Positions 1-7,226 of a stretch of 10,843 bases of DNA are shown piece after piece. Source of the DNA: JBJXFK01 sp046155505 (lineage in GTDB: Bacteria; Planctomycetota; Phycisphaerae; UBA1845; Fen-1342); NCBI GenBank assembly GCA_046155505.1, contig JBJXFK010000225.1:1-10843 (forward strand). Reading direction: 5' to 3'. Every line of letters starts with the position of its first letter. Within the stretch, counting starts at the first letter, position 1. Under the pieces are notes generated by a model that was given only the letters and a program-made list of their open reading frames with translations, did no database searches and was not told where the DNA came from. The translations under genes and the position numbers were made by a program.

Positions 1-152
1 CTCAGTTGGAGCTGATTCGTGGTCGCGCTCGGCCAATTCGCGAGAAACGCCGCCTGATTCGCATAGCTGTCAAAATTGTCCTGCATAATGATCGTCGCGC
101 TCGCGGTCGACGCCGCCACTGCGACCAATACGGAGCCAAAAAACGCCTTCAT
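1..152 (-). CDS. Secreted protein, N-terminal fragment (3' end outside window)
   Basis: Reading the minus strand from the ATG at 152-150 gives an uninterrupted 50-codon N-terminus that runs off the left edge. Residues 1-19 (MKAFFGSVLVAVAASTASA) form a classic Sec signal peptide: one Lys, a hydrophobic core, and an A-S-A cleavage site. The mature part begins TIIMQDNFDSYANQAAFLAN. A strong Shine-Dalgarno AGGAGG lies at 166-161 with 8 nt spacing, which fixes the start. A 'DNFDSYA' start just after the signal peptide is, from memory, common in planctomycete and other secreted proteins that carry a LamG-like or PEP-CTERM-type C-terminus. That part is not visible here, so the function is unknown. 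The gene reads away from the rest of the window, and its upstream gap (153-399) follows the end of the metallophosphoesterase gene on the same strand. Confidence 0.8.
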   Translation of the reverse strand, partial: MKAFFGSVLVAVAASTASATIIMQDNFDSYANQAAFLANWPSATTNQLQL

Positions 153-399
153 TCGTGTCTCCTCCTGTACAGAAGACAAGCCCATGTGTAACCGGCCAAC
201 CCAGAACGGGCAGGCGCGGCGGAACCAAAATGCACGTGTGCGGGGAGCTCCTGACCCTCCGCGATGCGAGAACGCGGTGTACGCCGCGCGCTCACTCCTC
301 CAACCAGCAGTTTAGCGAATTTACGGGGCGCTCACAAGTCAATTATATAACGAGTCGCTCGGCGTCAGATTTTAATGCAACCCGTTTCACGCATTGATC

Positions 400-1470
400 T
401 TACGGTTTCGCGTCAGTCGCGCGCAACCGCTCCCGATTTCGCGACTCGGCCTGTCCTGCAAGGAATTCTCGCCGCTCAGATGTCTTTTTGCGCTCCAGTT
501 CGTCCTCGGGCTCCAACTGCGGCTGCCAAGCGAAGCTGCAGAATTCCCAACTGAGCCGCCCGCCGGTGTGGCAGTGCAGCTCGGTGTACCCCGGCTCGTC
601 GCCATGCCAGTTGCCGGACCACCACGCTCCGCTGACCGCCGGGCTGGTGAGGTACCAGACGCCGTTGTAGCGATACTCCTCGCGGCGGTGGCTGTGGCCT
701 TGCAGCAGTGCCTTCACCTGATGCCGTTCGAGCACCAGGCGCAATTCCTTGTTGTCCCAGAGCACCATGCTGCCGTCGAGCGCTTTGCGGTCTTTGTCGC
801 CGTTGTATTGGCCCATCGCGCAAAACGCCGCAATGTGTGTGACGCACACCTTCGGCCGATCCCCGGCCTGCCCCAGGTCATGGGCCAGCCACTCCAACTG
901 CTCCGGACCGATTCGCGGCTCATAGCTCGGCCCGTCAGGCGTGCGAATCGGATGAATCGAATCGAGAACCGCGAAGTGCCAGCCGCCGTGATCGAAACTG
1001 TAGTACGACTTCTCCCACTCCAGCCGATCCATGATCATCTTCTTGCCGATGTCGGGGTCGTCTGCGGCGCATTTACGTCGCGCCGACCAGCCGAGCGCGT
1101 CGTGGTTTCCCATGCACGGATGCGCGGGGAAACCCAAACCGCGCGTGATCTCGCGATACAGACGAATCTGCTCTTCGAAAGCGACCTTCTCGGTATACAG
1201 GCCGTCAAACGCCAGATCGCCGCCCATCAGCGCGAACGCCGGTCGCGGCCTGAGCGCCAGCACGCTCTCAATGCACGCGCGATAGCCGTGATCGCCTTTG
1301 CGCTTCGGCGTGACATGCATGTCGGTCAGATGAACGAACGTAAAATCCTGCGGCTGCGTGGCTGACTGAACCAGGCGCGATTCGCCGCGCACACCGCGCG
1401 GCAACCACAGCGCCGCGGCTCCAGCGGCCCCCAGCGTGAGCACTTCGCGACGAGTAATCCGGCTCGACAT
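400..1470 (-). CDS. Tat-exported calcineurin-like metallophosphoesterase
   Basis: This is a 356-residue protein of the calcineurin-like metallophosphoesterase superfamily, which hydrolyses phosphomono- or phosphodiesters with a two-metal centre. The signature blocks are all present and in order: LTDMH (D50, H52), GGD (D85), GNHD (N122, H123), VTH (H212) and GHSH (H259, H261). The N-terminus SRITRREVLTLGAAGAAALW has a twin-arginine followed by a hydrophobic stretch, so the protein is probably folded in the cytoplasm and exported by Tat. The ATG at 1470 is chosen over an upstream in-frame ATG at 1518 because it has AAGGAG 7 nt upstream and puts the RR motif at residues 7-8. The C-terminal ~35 residues are highly charged (DELERKKTSERREF) and look like an unstructured tail. 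The physiological substrate cannot be told from sequence. It may be cotranscribed with upstream genes, but the 260-nt gap holding a repeat block suggests its own promoter. Confidence 0.9.
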   Translation of the reverse strand: MSSRITRREVLTLGAAGAAALWLPRGVRGESRLVQSATQPQDFTFVHLTDMHVTPKRKGDHGYRACIESVLALRPRPAFALMGGDLAFDGLYTEKVAFEEQIRLYREITRGLGFPAHPCMGNHDALGWSARRKCAADDPDIGKKMIMDRLEWEKSYYSFDHGGWHFAVLDSIHPIRTPDGPSYEPRIGPEQLEWLAHDLGQAGDRPKVCVTHIAAFCAMGQYNGDKDRKALDGSMVLWDNKELRLVLERHQVKALLQGHSHRREEYRYNGVWYLTSPAVSGAWWSGNWHGDEPGYTELHCHTGGRLSWEFCSFAWQPQLEPEDELERKKTSERREFLAGQAESRNRERLRATDAKP

Positions 1471-1477
1471 GCGGCGA

Positions 1478-1483
1478 CTCCTT
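1478..1483 (-). promoter_or_regulatory. Ribosome binding site deciding the metallophosphoesterase start
   Basis: The minus strand reads AAGGAG with 7 nt to the ATG at 1470. The upstream in-frame ATG at 1518 has no comparable site and would bury the Tat motif behind 16 extra residues. Confidence 0.75.
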
Positions 1484-1502
1484 TTTCTCGACGGAAGTCG
1501 CC

Positions 1503-1508
1503 ATGATA
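1503..1508 (-). promoter_or_regulatory. Possible -10 box upstream of the metallophosphoesterase gene
   Basis: The minus strand carries TATCAT (5 of 6 matches to TATAAT) about 33 nt upstream of the start codon, in an otherwise GC-rich stretch. I see no good -35 at 16-18 nt, so this is a weak candidate only. Confidence 0.2.
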
Positions 1509-1590
1509 GCTCGCGCACCGGCTCGCACCCGCCAGCGCGCGGGATCGCCGGACATGAGGCACTATGAACTATCTCAAATTTCTACACACA

Positions 1591-1690
1591 TCTGTGCAAA
1601 TCCGTGCAATCTGTGGCAATATGTCTTCAATTCAACTCTCTTGTCTCCCTCTGTGCTCTCTGCGCCATCTTTGCCGTCTGTGGGTTTCAA
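1591..1690. repeat. Degenerate 9-10 bp CTGTG-type repeat block, non-coding
   Basis: Two sub-blocks of short imperfect units lie here. In the first, TCTGTGCAAA, TCCGTGCAA and TCTGTGGCAA follow each other from 1591 (pentamers at 1592, 1602 and 1611). In the second, CTGTGCTCT, CTGCGCCAT, CTTTGCCGT and CTGTGGGTT repeat with an exact 9-bp period at 1651, 1660, 1669 and 1678. The core is C-Y/T-K-Y-G with variable flanks. The block sits in the 260-nt gap between the stop of the beta-phosphoglucomutase gene and the start of the metallophosphoesterase gene, both on the minus strand. Its composition is AT/pyrimidine-rich compared with the GC-rich genes on both sides. From memory, similar 'CTGTG/CTTTGYG' strings occur between genes in several bacterial phyla, without an agreed function. 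No protein is supported here. Confidence 0.6.
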
Positions 1691-1730
1691 TCTCGTACCC
1701 TGAATTCTCCGTGGCCCAGTCGCCCGACGA

Positions 1731-2414
1731 TCAGCGGCGGTACACCTCGCCAATTAGCTCAAGCGTGACCTGCGATATCGCGTCAACCACGCGATGTGCC
1801 GCGCCGACGCGCTCGCGCGGACCCAGGCCGATGACGCGCATCCCCGCCGCCAGCCCGGCTTGCACTCCCGATTCCGCGTCTTCGACAACAACACACTCCG
1901 CCGCCGCCACGCCGAGGCATTTCGCCGCCTCCAGAAACACCTGCGGGTCCGGCTTCGACCGTGACGCGAGATTTCCGTCAATCACCACTCGGAACGCTTC
2001 GCGCATCCGCAACCGTTCGAGCACCACCTCTGCATTGCGGCTCGACGATGCCACCGCGGTCGGGACACCGGCGGCAGCAATCGCGGCGAGCAACTCACTC
2101 GCCCCGGGAAACAAATCGGCCGGCGACATGGCGGCGACGAGCCGCAGGTATTCGTCGTTCTTGCGGCGAGTGATGTCGCGCTGCCGCTCGGCAGTGAATT
2201 CGCCCAGGCGCGGGCCGAGGATTTTGGCCAGGCTCTCTTCGCGGCTAAGTCCGCGGAGCGCCTCGTTGCGTTGCCGATCGAATGGAACGCCCAGCTCGTC
2301 GGCGACAAATTGCCAACTGCGATAGTGCAGATCGGCAGTGTCCGTCAGCACGCCGTCGAGATCAAAGATCACGGCGGCAGGCAGCGCGAGGGGCGAGGCG
2401 GATTCAATCGGCAT
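1731..2414 (-). CDS. pgmB: Beta-phosphoglucomutase (HAD superfamily)
   Basis: This 227-residue protein has the full pattern of beta-phosphoglucomutase, which converts beta-glucose 1-phosphate to glucose 6-phosphate after maltose or trehalose phosphorolysis. HAD motif I is FDLDGVLTDTADLHYRSW, with nucleophile D18 and acid/base D20. The cap domain carries the LRGLSREESL signature (R58) and the KNDEYL segment. Motif II is VASSS (120s), motif III is the K154 of SKPDPQVF, and motif IV is VVVEDAESGVQAG with E178 and D179. The length matches the family (about 220 residues). The start codon follows GAGGG with 5 nt spacing, and that site overlaps the TGA of the upstream DUF1573 gene, so translation is probably coupled. 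No maltose- or trehalose-phosphorylase gene is visible in the window. Other HAD phosphatases are possible, but the LRGLSRE cap motif argues for PgmB. Confidence 0.9.
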   Translation of the reverse strand: MPIESASPLALPAAVIFDLDGVLTDTADLHYRSWQFVADELGVPFDRQRNEALRGLSREESLAKILGPRLGEFTAERQRDITRRKNDEYLRLVAAMSPADLFPGASELLAAIAAAGVPTAVASSSRNAEVVLERLRMREAFRVVIDGNLASRSKPDPQVFLEAAKCLGVAAAECVVVEDAESGVQAGLAAGMRVIGLGPRERVGAAHRVVDAISQVTLELIGEVYRR

Positions 2415-2422
2415 CAGGTCCC

Positions 2423-3622
2423 TCAGGGCTTGGTCGGTTGCGAGGCGCTGCTCGGCTGTGACGTCGGCGGACGGGCGACCGCCGGGCGGGTGGCGGGTCG
2501 CGTCGCCGGGCGGGTCGTAGTGCGCGGCTGCGAATAGTCGGGCGCGCGAGTGAGGTTCAGCGATAGGGTTTTGAACCGCGGATCCTCGTCCTCGGTCTCG
2601 ACCGTGACGACCACGCCTTCCTGCGGGAATTCCTCCCAGCGTGGCACCGACAGCTCGAGCGGAATGGCCATGAATCGCCCGCCCGCCTGCGGCGATGGCT
2701 TTTGTGTGAGCAAGTTCACGGTCACGATCGGGTTGCTGACGCGCACCTCTTTTATCTTGAGCGGCTTGTCTTTCAGGTAAGAAATGTTCGCGACGCGGCG
2801 GGCGACATGCTGCGACGTCTTCATCACCTGAATCACCGGCGGCACGACGCTGACGCGATCAGTCACGTTGGCATTCACCGGGAACTTTTGCTCGGGCCAG
2901 CGCTCGATTCCGGTCTTGAGCACGATCGAAGCGACATTCGGCCCCATCGGCAACGGCGGCTTGGTCGTGACGATCAGCTTGTAAAGGGAGCCTTCCTCGA
3001 CTGTTTCGAGCGTTGCCTCGAACCGCGCGCCGGCGGGCAGCGGCACCAGTTCGGGCTTCACCTTTTCGGGCAGGTTGTTTTTCAGTTCGAGCGTCATGCT
3101 GTCGGCCGCGTCGCCGATCGTTTGGCCGAAGACGAAGCTGGTCGTGCCGATATTGGTTGACGAGAAATAACTCTTCACGATGCCGCGAATGCGGAGCTTG
3201 GCCGACGGCAGCTTGGCATCATTCGACGTAATCGTTACTTCCTGATTGACGCTCTGCACGCCCTTTTTGGTGTCGTATTTAAGCTTGATCTTGTCGCTCT
3301 CGTTGCTGGCCAGTTCTTTCTTCGACGGTTGTGCGACGGTGCAGCCGCACGACGTGCCGACATTGGTGATCTTGAGCACGCCGCCGCCGACATTGCGAAT
3401 CTCGATCTCAGCCTCGGCCGGGTCGCCGTACCAGATTTCGCCGAAATTCCACTCGTTGCAGCTAAGCCAGAGCGTCGGCGGCTGGGTCATGTCCGCCAGC
3501 GGGGCGGCGGACGGGGCGGCCGGTGTCGGGGCGCTAGTCGGCGCGGATTGCGCGAGCAGCGATTGTGAAGCGATCGAGAACGCCAGTACGGCGGCGAGAA
3601 TCGATGGAGTGCGAGACCGCAT
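2423..3622 (-). CDS. Exported DUF1573 domain protein
   Basis: This 399-residue protein starts with a Sec signal peptide (residues 1 to about 26, MRSRTPSILAAVLAFSIASQ...). A Ser/Ala/Pro linker follows, then a DUF1573 domain at about residues 55-150: WNFGEIWYGDPAEAEIEIRN, the conserved TSCGCT motif (C92, C94), and NQEVTITSND. DUF1573 is an Ig-like (ASPM/SPD-2/Hydin-like) fold common in Planctomycetes and Bacteroidetes. Its role is not established. Residues 155-360 look like further beta-rich Ig-type segments. The last ~35 residues are low complexity, with TRPA repeated three times and a Pro/Ser/Gln-rich end, and could be a cell-wall or envelope-spanning tail. The start has AGAGGA 8 nt upstream. 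The gene lies 8 nt ahead of pgmB and is probably the first gene of that operon. It is divergent from the alpha/beta hydrolase gene. Confidence 0.85.
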   Translation of the reverse strand: MRSRTPSILAAVLAFSIASQSLLAQSAPTSAPTPAAPSAAPLADMTQPPTLWLSCNEWNFGEIWYGDPAEAEIEIRNVGGGVLKITNVGTSCGCTVAQPSKKELASNESDKIKLKYDTKKGVQSVNQEVTITSNDAKLPSAKLRIRGIVKSYFSSTNIGTTSFVFGQTIGDAADSMTLELKNNLPEKVKPELVPLPAGARFEATLETVEEGSLYKLIVTTKPPLPMGPNVASIVLKTGIERWPEQKFPVNANVTDRVSVVPPVIQVMKTSQHVARRVANISYLKDKPLKIKEVRVSNPIVTVNLLTQKPSPQAGGRFMAIPLELSVPRWEEFPQEGVVVTVETEDEDPRFKTLSLNLTRAPDYSQPRTTTRPATRPATRPAVARPPTSQPSSASQPTKP

Positions 3623-3912
3623 ATCGGGCGTCCTCTGGCAGCAGTTCTTGGAAATAGGGTGCGACGTCGCGCCGGCGAATTTCCAACGATTGGTTCTTCG
3701 CGTCGGCGAACTTCGCGCTCGGAATTTGACCGCACCGCGGCGTCGATGGCAAGTCGTCGAGCGTGGCGTGGCGACGACCGTGACGCGAGTAGCGCCGGGA
3801 CACCTGACTCATGCGCTCGCGCAGCGGGAGCCGGCGTTTCATGCGATTACGCGTCTGACGCGGTGCGGCTCAAATTGCGACCTGGTGAGTGTCGAGCGGT
3901 ATCATTCAGCGG

Positions 3913-4776
3913 ATGCCAGACGCGTCGTCTAAGTCGTGGCCGCGCCGCTTGCAACGCATCGGCATGCTCGTGGTCGCGATTTACGCCACGTGGCTGATTG
4001 CCGCGTGCTCGATGCAACAGATGTTGATGTACCCCGGCGCGGGTGTGGCGATGGTGAGTTACACCGATCCGCCGATTCCCGTCGGGTGGGAGCAGTGGTG
4101 GCTGCAGCCGCAGCCGGGCGTTCGGGTTGAGGCGTGGTTTGCGCCGGGGTGCGGTCGCTCGGCCGAGTCGCCGGGGCCGGCGGTGCTGGTCGGGCACGGC
4201 AACTACGAGATCATCGACTTTGGCGATTACTTTGCCGAGCAGTTTGCCGAGCGCGGCGTGTCGTGCGTGCTCGTTGAATTTCGCGGATTTGGTCGATCGA
4301 CGGGATCGCCGAGCCAGGAAGCGATTACCGCTGATTTTGTCGCTTATTACGATCGATTGATCGCGCGGCCCGAGGTCGATGCGTCGAAGGTCGTGCTCTA
4401 TGGCCGGTCGCTGGGCGCGGCGGCGGTCGTGCAAGTCGCGGCACGGCGACCGTCGGTTGCACTGCTGCTCGATAGCCCGTTCAGCAGCGCGAGCGCGATG
4501 GCGGCGCGGATGCTCGCGCCGCCGCAACTGTTGCGCGATCATTGGCGGAGCGACCTTGTACTGGCGAAGTACGCGTCGCCGATCCTGATCATGCACGGGC
4601 GAAATGATCCGACGATACCGATTTCGCACGCGCGAGAGCTGAAACGCATCGCTCCGCACGCGACGCTGGTCGAGCATGATGGCGGGCACACGGATTTGGC
4701 GGGCAGAAATTTCATTCTGTATTGGAAGAGCATCGACGAGACACTGCGGGCGGCGGGCGTGAGCGCAAAGCGATGA
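3913..4776 (+). CDS. Lipoprotein alpha/beta hydrolase (BEM46/YfhR-like)
   Basis: This 287-residue serine hydrolase has the alpha/beta fold. The nucleophile elbow is YGRSLGAA (S166), the acid is in HGRNDPTIP (D232) and the histidine is in HDGGHTD (H259). The oxyanion segment VGHGNYE is near residue 95. The pattern (YPG early, HGN, GRSLG, then HGxxD) resembles the BEM46/ABHD13/YfhR group, whose substrates are mostly unknown. The N-terminus RRLQRIGMLVVAIYATWLIA is followed by AC, giving a lipobox (IAAC, C32), so the mature enzyme is probably a membrane-anchored lipoprotein. Start choice is uncertain: the ATG at 3913 and an in-frame GTG at 3889 both lack a clear Shine-Dalgarno. The ATG gives a normal 16-residue n-region. 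The gene stands alone between a divergent neighbour on the left and a convergent one on the right. Confidence 0.85.
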   Translation: MPDASSKSWPRRLQRIGMLVVAIYATWLIAACSMQQMLMYPGAGVAMVSYTDPPIPVGWEQWWLQPQPGVRVEAWFAPGCGRSAESPGPAVLVGHGNYEIIDFGDYFAEQFAERGVSCVLVEFRGFGRSTGSPSQEAITADFVAYYDRLIARPEVDASKVVLYGRSLGAAAVVQVAARRPSVALLLDSPFSSASAMAARMLAPPQLLRDHWRSDLVLAKYASPILIMHGRNDPTIPISHARELKRIAPHATLVEHDGGHTDLAGRNFILYWKSIDETLRAAGVSAKR

Positions 4777-4824
4777 ATACAGAGTGCAGAAGGGCGCGAG
4801 TGGGCGAGACTCACGGCTGGAAGA

Positions 4825-4852
4825 GCATGGCTGCCAACGGCCGCAGCCATGC
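4825..4852. terminator. Perfect 10-bp inverted repeat in a convergent gap
   Basis: GCATGGCTGC and GCAGCCATGC are exact reverse complements separated by the 8-nt loop CAACGGCC. The site lies in the 93-nt gap between two converging stop codons (4776 plus, 4870 minus), the usual place for a shared terminator. There is no T-run on either side, so it may be a factor-dependent terminator, an RNA-stabilising hairpin, or one copy of an interspersed palindromic repeat. Confidence 0.5.
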
Positions 4853-4869
4853 CACATCGAGGACGTACG

Positions 4870-7170
4870 CTACATACCGCAGCGTTTCATGCCGGCCATG
4901 CTGACCAGCGTGAGCATGATCATCGTCAGGCACGTCGGGCCGCACGCGGTCGGGATGCCGAAGAAATTCAAGAAGCTGACGTTCGACTGGTACAGCTCCG
5001 GGCAATCGGCGAGCTTGACACGCACGCGGAACGAGCAACTCGCCTGACGACCGACAGCGTCGCGTGCGGTGAATTGCACCTGCGTATCGCCGACGGGGAA
5101 GAAGTTGCCGTCGGGCAGATTGCTCGTGACGGTGAGATCACCGGTGCCGCCGCTGAAGGTCGGGGCGACGATGCGCATGGTCATGCCGACGTTGTCATCG
5201 GCGAGTTCGGCTTCGATGTCCGCCGTCGGACAGCCTGTGACAATCAGCAAATCGCCGCTGTCGCACACATCGCCGCGACCGTCGCCGTCGGAATCGGCCT
5301 GGTCGGCGTTCGCCGCGTCGGGGCAATTGTCGTTGCAATCGGCGATGCCGTCGCGATCGGTGTCGGTGTCGGCGACGCCGCAGCCGCACGCGCCGGCGAG
5401 CGTCTTGTTGGGATCCTGCGGGCAGGCATCGCGGCAATCGGGCGTGCCGTCGCCATCGCTGTCGGTGTCGGCGATGCCGCAGCCGCACAAACCTGGCGTG
5501 GTCTTGCGCGGGTCGGTCGGGCAGCCGTCGAGGCAGTCGAGCGTGCCGTCGCCATCGGAGTCGACATCCGCAGTTCCGCAGCCGCACGTGCCGGCGGCGA
5601 TCTTGGCCGGGTCATTCGGGCAGCCGTCGTCGCAATCGAACGTGCCGTCGGCGTCGCTGTCGAGGTCGGTGGTGCCGCAGCCGCAAATGCCCGGCTCGGT
5701 CTTGCCGTTGTCGTTGGGGCAGCCGTCGCAATCGTCGATCGCGCCGTCGTCATCGGAATCGACTTCGCACGAATCGGGCAGGCCGTTGACGTTGCAGTCG
5801 GCGGCCGTTCCCTCGGCGATTTCGAGCGAATCGGGCGAGAGATTGCGGTTGCAGTCGAACGACTCGTAAGCGCCGAGGTTCATGCGATCGTTGTCGACGC
5901 GAGCAATGCCATCGAGATCGGTCGGCGTCTCTTCGTCGAACGAGCCGTCGGCGTCGAGGTCGATCAGATCGGGCGGGATCGGCACGCTCTGGAAGCGATC
6001 CAGCGCGGGCGAATCGGGCAGCAGACGCGAATTGAACTTGTTAATGTCGGCGAAGCGCGGATCGTCTTCGATGATGTCGATACCGAAGAACCAGCCGCCT
6101 TGTACGATCGACGACGCGACGAACGGTGCATCGACAGGTGCGATCTGCGGAGCAGCGGCGGCGGTGTTGCCCCAAAAAATCGAGCCGTGAATGAGCGTGG
6201 TTTGTTCGATTTCGGGATCGGGATCGGCGCGCTTGAGGCCGCCGCCGCTGCCATGCGGGCCGTTCGCTTCGTTATGGGCGAACGTGCAGCCGAAGAGGTA
6301 GACCGGTCCAGCGGTAGAGTCGAAGTACGCGCCGCCGCCGCCGGCCCAGGTGGCGGTGTCGGCAATCGAATTCCGCGTGAACGCGCAGTTGATGAGAATG
6401 GCGCTGCCGGTGACAACGAGCGCGCCGCCATAGCCGGACTCGTCGGTGACGCGGTTGCCCGAGAACTCTACGTTTCCGAGCATGACCGGGGTGTATACGG
6501 GTTGATTGGGGTCGAGATTGGGATCATTGGGATCAGCCGGGCCGAGCGGCAGCGGCGAATCGACGGGGTTGACGACGTAGAGCGCGCCGCCGGCACGAGC
6601 GGCGATGTTCTCGACGAAGCGGCAGTTCACGACGCGCGGGACGGCGTAGTACATCAACATGCCGCCGCCCTTGACGCTGCCACCCTTGTCGCCGCCGAGG
6701 GCTGCGCCGCCGCGGATGGTGAAGCCATCGAGCCGCGCGTCGGGCGTGACGCTGTGGGCCTCGGTGGCGATGACGACGTTGAGGCTGGCGTTAAGGCCGT
6801 CGAGCACGGTGAGATTCTTGAACGGATTGCGATCGGCGAAGTCGGCCTCGCCGCCCAAAAAGCCGCCGAAAATTCTGACGTCGCTCTTCATCGCGAAGGT
6901 GGCGTATTCGCTGCCGACGTTAACCGGCGAACCCCAGAGATCGCGCTGCGGGTGATAGGTGCCGGCGGCGACCCAGACTTCCTTGGTAGACGAGAAATTC
7001 GCTTCGTCGATCGCGTACTGAAGGTCGGCGGTCGCGTTGTCCCAACTCGAGCCGTTGCCCGAACCGGAAGCGACGGGCTTCACGTAGAGCCGCTCAAAGC
7101 TCGAAGCGAATAGCGGGAGCGCGAGCAAAATCGCCAGCGTCGCGATATGAAATGGGTGACGAGCGTACAT
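4870..7170 (-). CDS. Secreted beta-helix protein with TSP3-like repeats, HYR-like domain and Cys-flanked C-terminal tail
   Basis: This is a 766-residue surface protein. Residues 1-24 (MYARHPFHIATLAILLALPL...) are a Sec signal peptide. Residues ~25-390 form a right-handed parallel beta-helix of the kind that begins YVKPVASGSGNGSSWDNA and contains recurring 'N-C-x-F-x-x-N' turns (VNCRFVENIA, INCAFTRNSI, FGCTFAHNEA). Next is a DCNRNLSPDSLEIAEGTA motif and a related DCNVNGLPDSCE motif. Residues 484-636 hold thrombospondin type 3-like Ca-binding repeats. Residues ~690-718 resemble a HYR/Ig-like strand pair (FFPVGDTQVQFTARDAVG). The last residues have C743-G-P-T-C747, a hydrophobic Met-rich stretch and KRCGM, which looks like a membrane or sorting anchor. 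The start at 7170 is chosen because CGGAGG lies 4 nt upstream. An in-frame ATG at 7188 has no such site. The role is probably adhesion or surface structure. No enzymatic residues are evident. Confidence 0.85.
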   Translation of the reverse strand: MYARHPFHIATLAILLALPLFASSFERLYVKPVASGSGNGSSWDNATADLQYAIDEANFSSTKEVWVAAGTYHPQRDLWGSPVNVGSEYATFAMKSDVRIFGGFLGGEADFADRNPFKNLTVLDGLNASLNVVIATEAHSVTPDARLDGFTIRGGAALGGDKGGSVKGGGMLMYYAVPRVVNCRFVENIAARAGGALYVVNPVDSPLPLGPADPNDPNLDPNQPVYTPVMLGNVEFSGNRVTDESGYGGALVVTGSAILINCAFTRNSIADTATWAGGGGAYFDSTAGPVYLFGCTFAHNEANGPHGSGGGLKRADPDPEIEQTTLIHGSIFWGNTAAAAPQIAPVDAPFVASSIVQGGWFFGIDIIEDDPRFADINKFNSRLLPDSPALDRFQSVPIPPDLIDLDADGSFDEETPTDLDGIARVDNDRMNLGAYESFDCNRNLSPDSLEIAEGTAADCNVNGLPDSCEVDSDDDGAIDDCDGCPNDNGKTEPGICGCGTTDLDSDADGTFDCDDGCPNDPAKIAAGTCGCGTADVDSDGDGTLDCLDGCPTDPRKTTPGLCGCGIADTDSDGDGTPDCRDACPQDPNKTLAGACGCGVADTDTDRDGIADCNDNCPDAANADQADSDGDGRGDVCDSGDLLIVTGCPTADIEAELADDNVGMTMRIVAPTFSGGTGDLTVTSNLPDGNFFPVGDTQVQFTARDAVGRQASCSFRVRVKLADCPELYQSNVSFLNFFGIPTACGPTCLTMIMLTLVSMAGMKRCGM
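5326..5721 (-). repeat. Four tandem 99-bp repeats encoding 33-residue TSP3-like units
   Basis: Four consecutive 33-codon units begin at 5721, 5622, 5523 and 5424 on the minus strand. A fifth, shorter unit continues to about 5263. Each unit follows CPxDPxKTxxGxCGCGxxD, then DSDGDGTxDCxDG, so each supplies Asp-rich Ca-binding loops and four Cys positions. The DNA is clearly related between units but has diverged, so the repeat is old rather than freshly duplicated. Confidence 0.85.
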
Positions 7171-7174
7171 CGTG

Positions 7175-7180
7175 CCTCCG
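7175..7180 (-). promoter_or_regulatory. Ribosome binding site deciding the beta-helix protein start
   Basis: The minus strand reads CGGAGG, 4 nt before the ATG at 7170. It supports that start over the in-frame ATG at 7188, which itself lies upstream of this site. Confidence 0.7.
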
Positions 7181-7226
7181 TAGATCATCGAGCCGTACGG
7201 CGAGGGAGTCAGCGCGAGAGCCTCTG

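Noticed and set aside
394..1365. A 323-codon plus-strand open frame opposite the metallophosphoesterase gene
   Set aside because: The minus strand encodes every metallophosphoesterase motif in order. The plus frame has no recognisable domain and is explained by codon bias.
1564..2325. A 253-codon plus-strand frame over the repeat block and pgmB
   Set aside because: Most of it is antisense to a well-supported beta-phosphoglucomutase gene, and the encoded sequence is Ser/Arg-rich low complexity.
3534..3842. A 102-codon minus-strand frame upstream of and overlapping the DUF1573 start
   Set aside because: It overlaps the DUF1573 signal peptide by 89 nt in another frame, has no Shine-Dalgarno and is Arg-rich. 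The 266-nt divergent gap is better read as regulatory.
4849..7113. A 754-codon open frame on the plus strand opposite the beta-helix gene
   Set aside because: It is an antisense shadow. The minus frame has a signal peptide, known repeats and a good Shine-Dalgarno, while the plus frame reads as Ala/Val/Arg-rich pseudo-repeats caused by the 99-bp units and GC bias.
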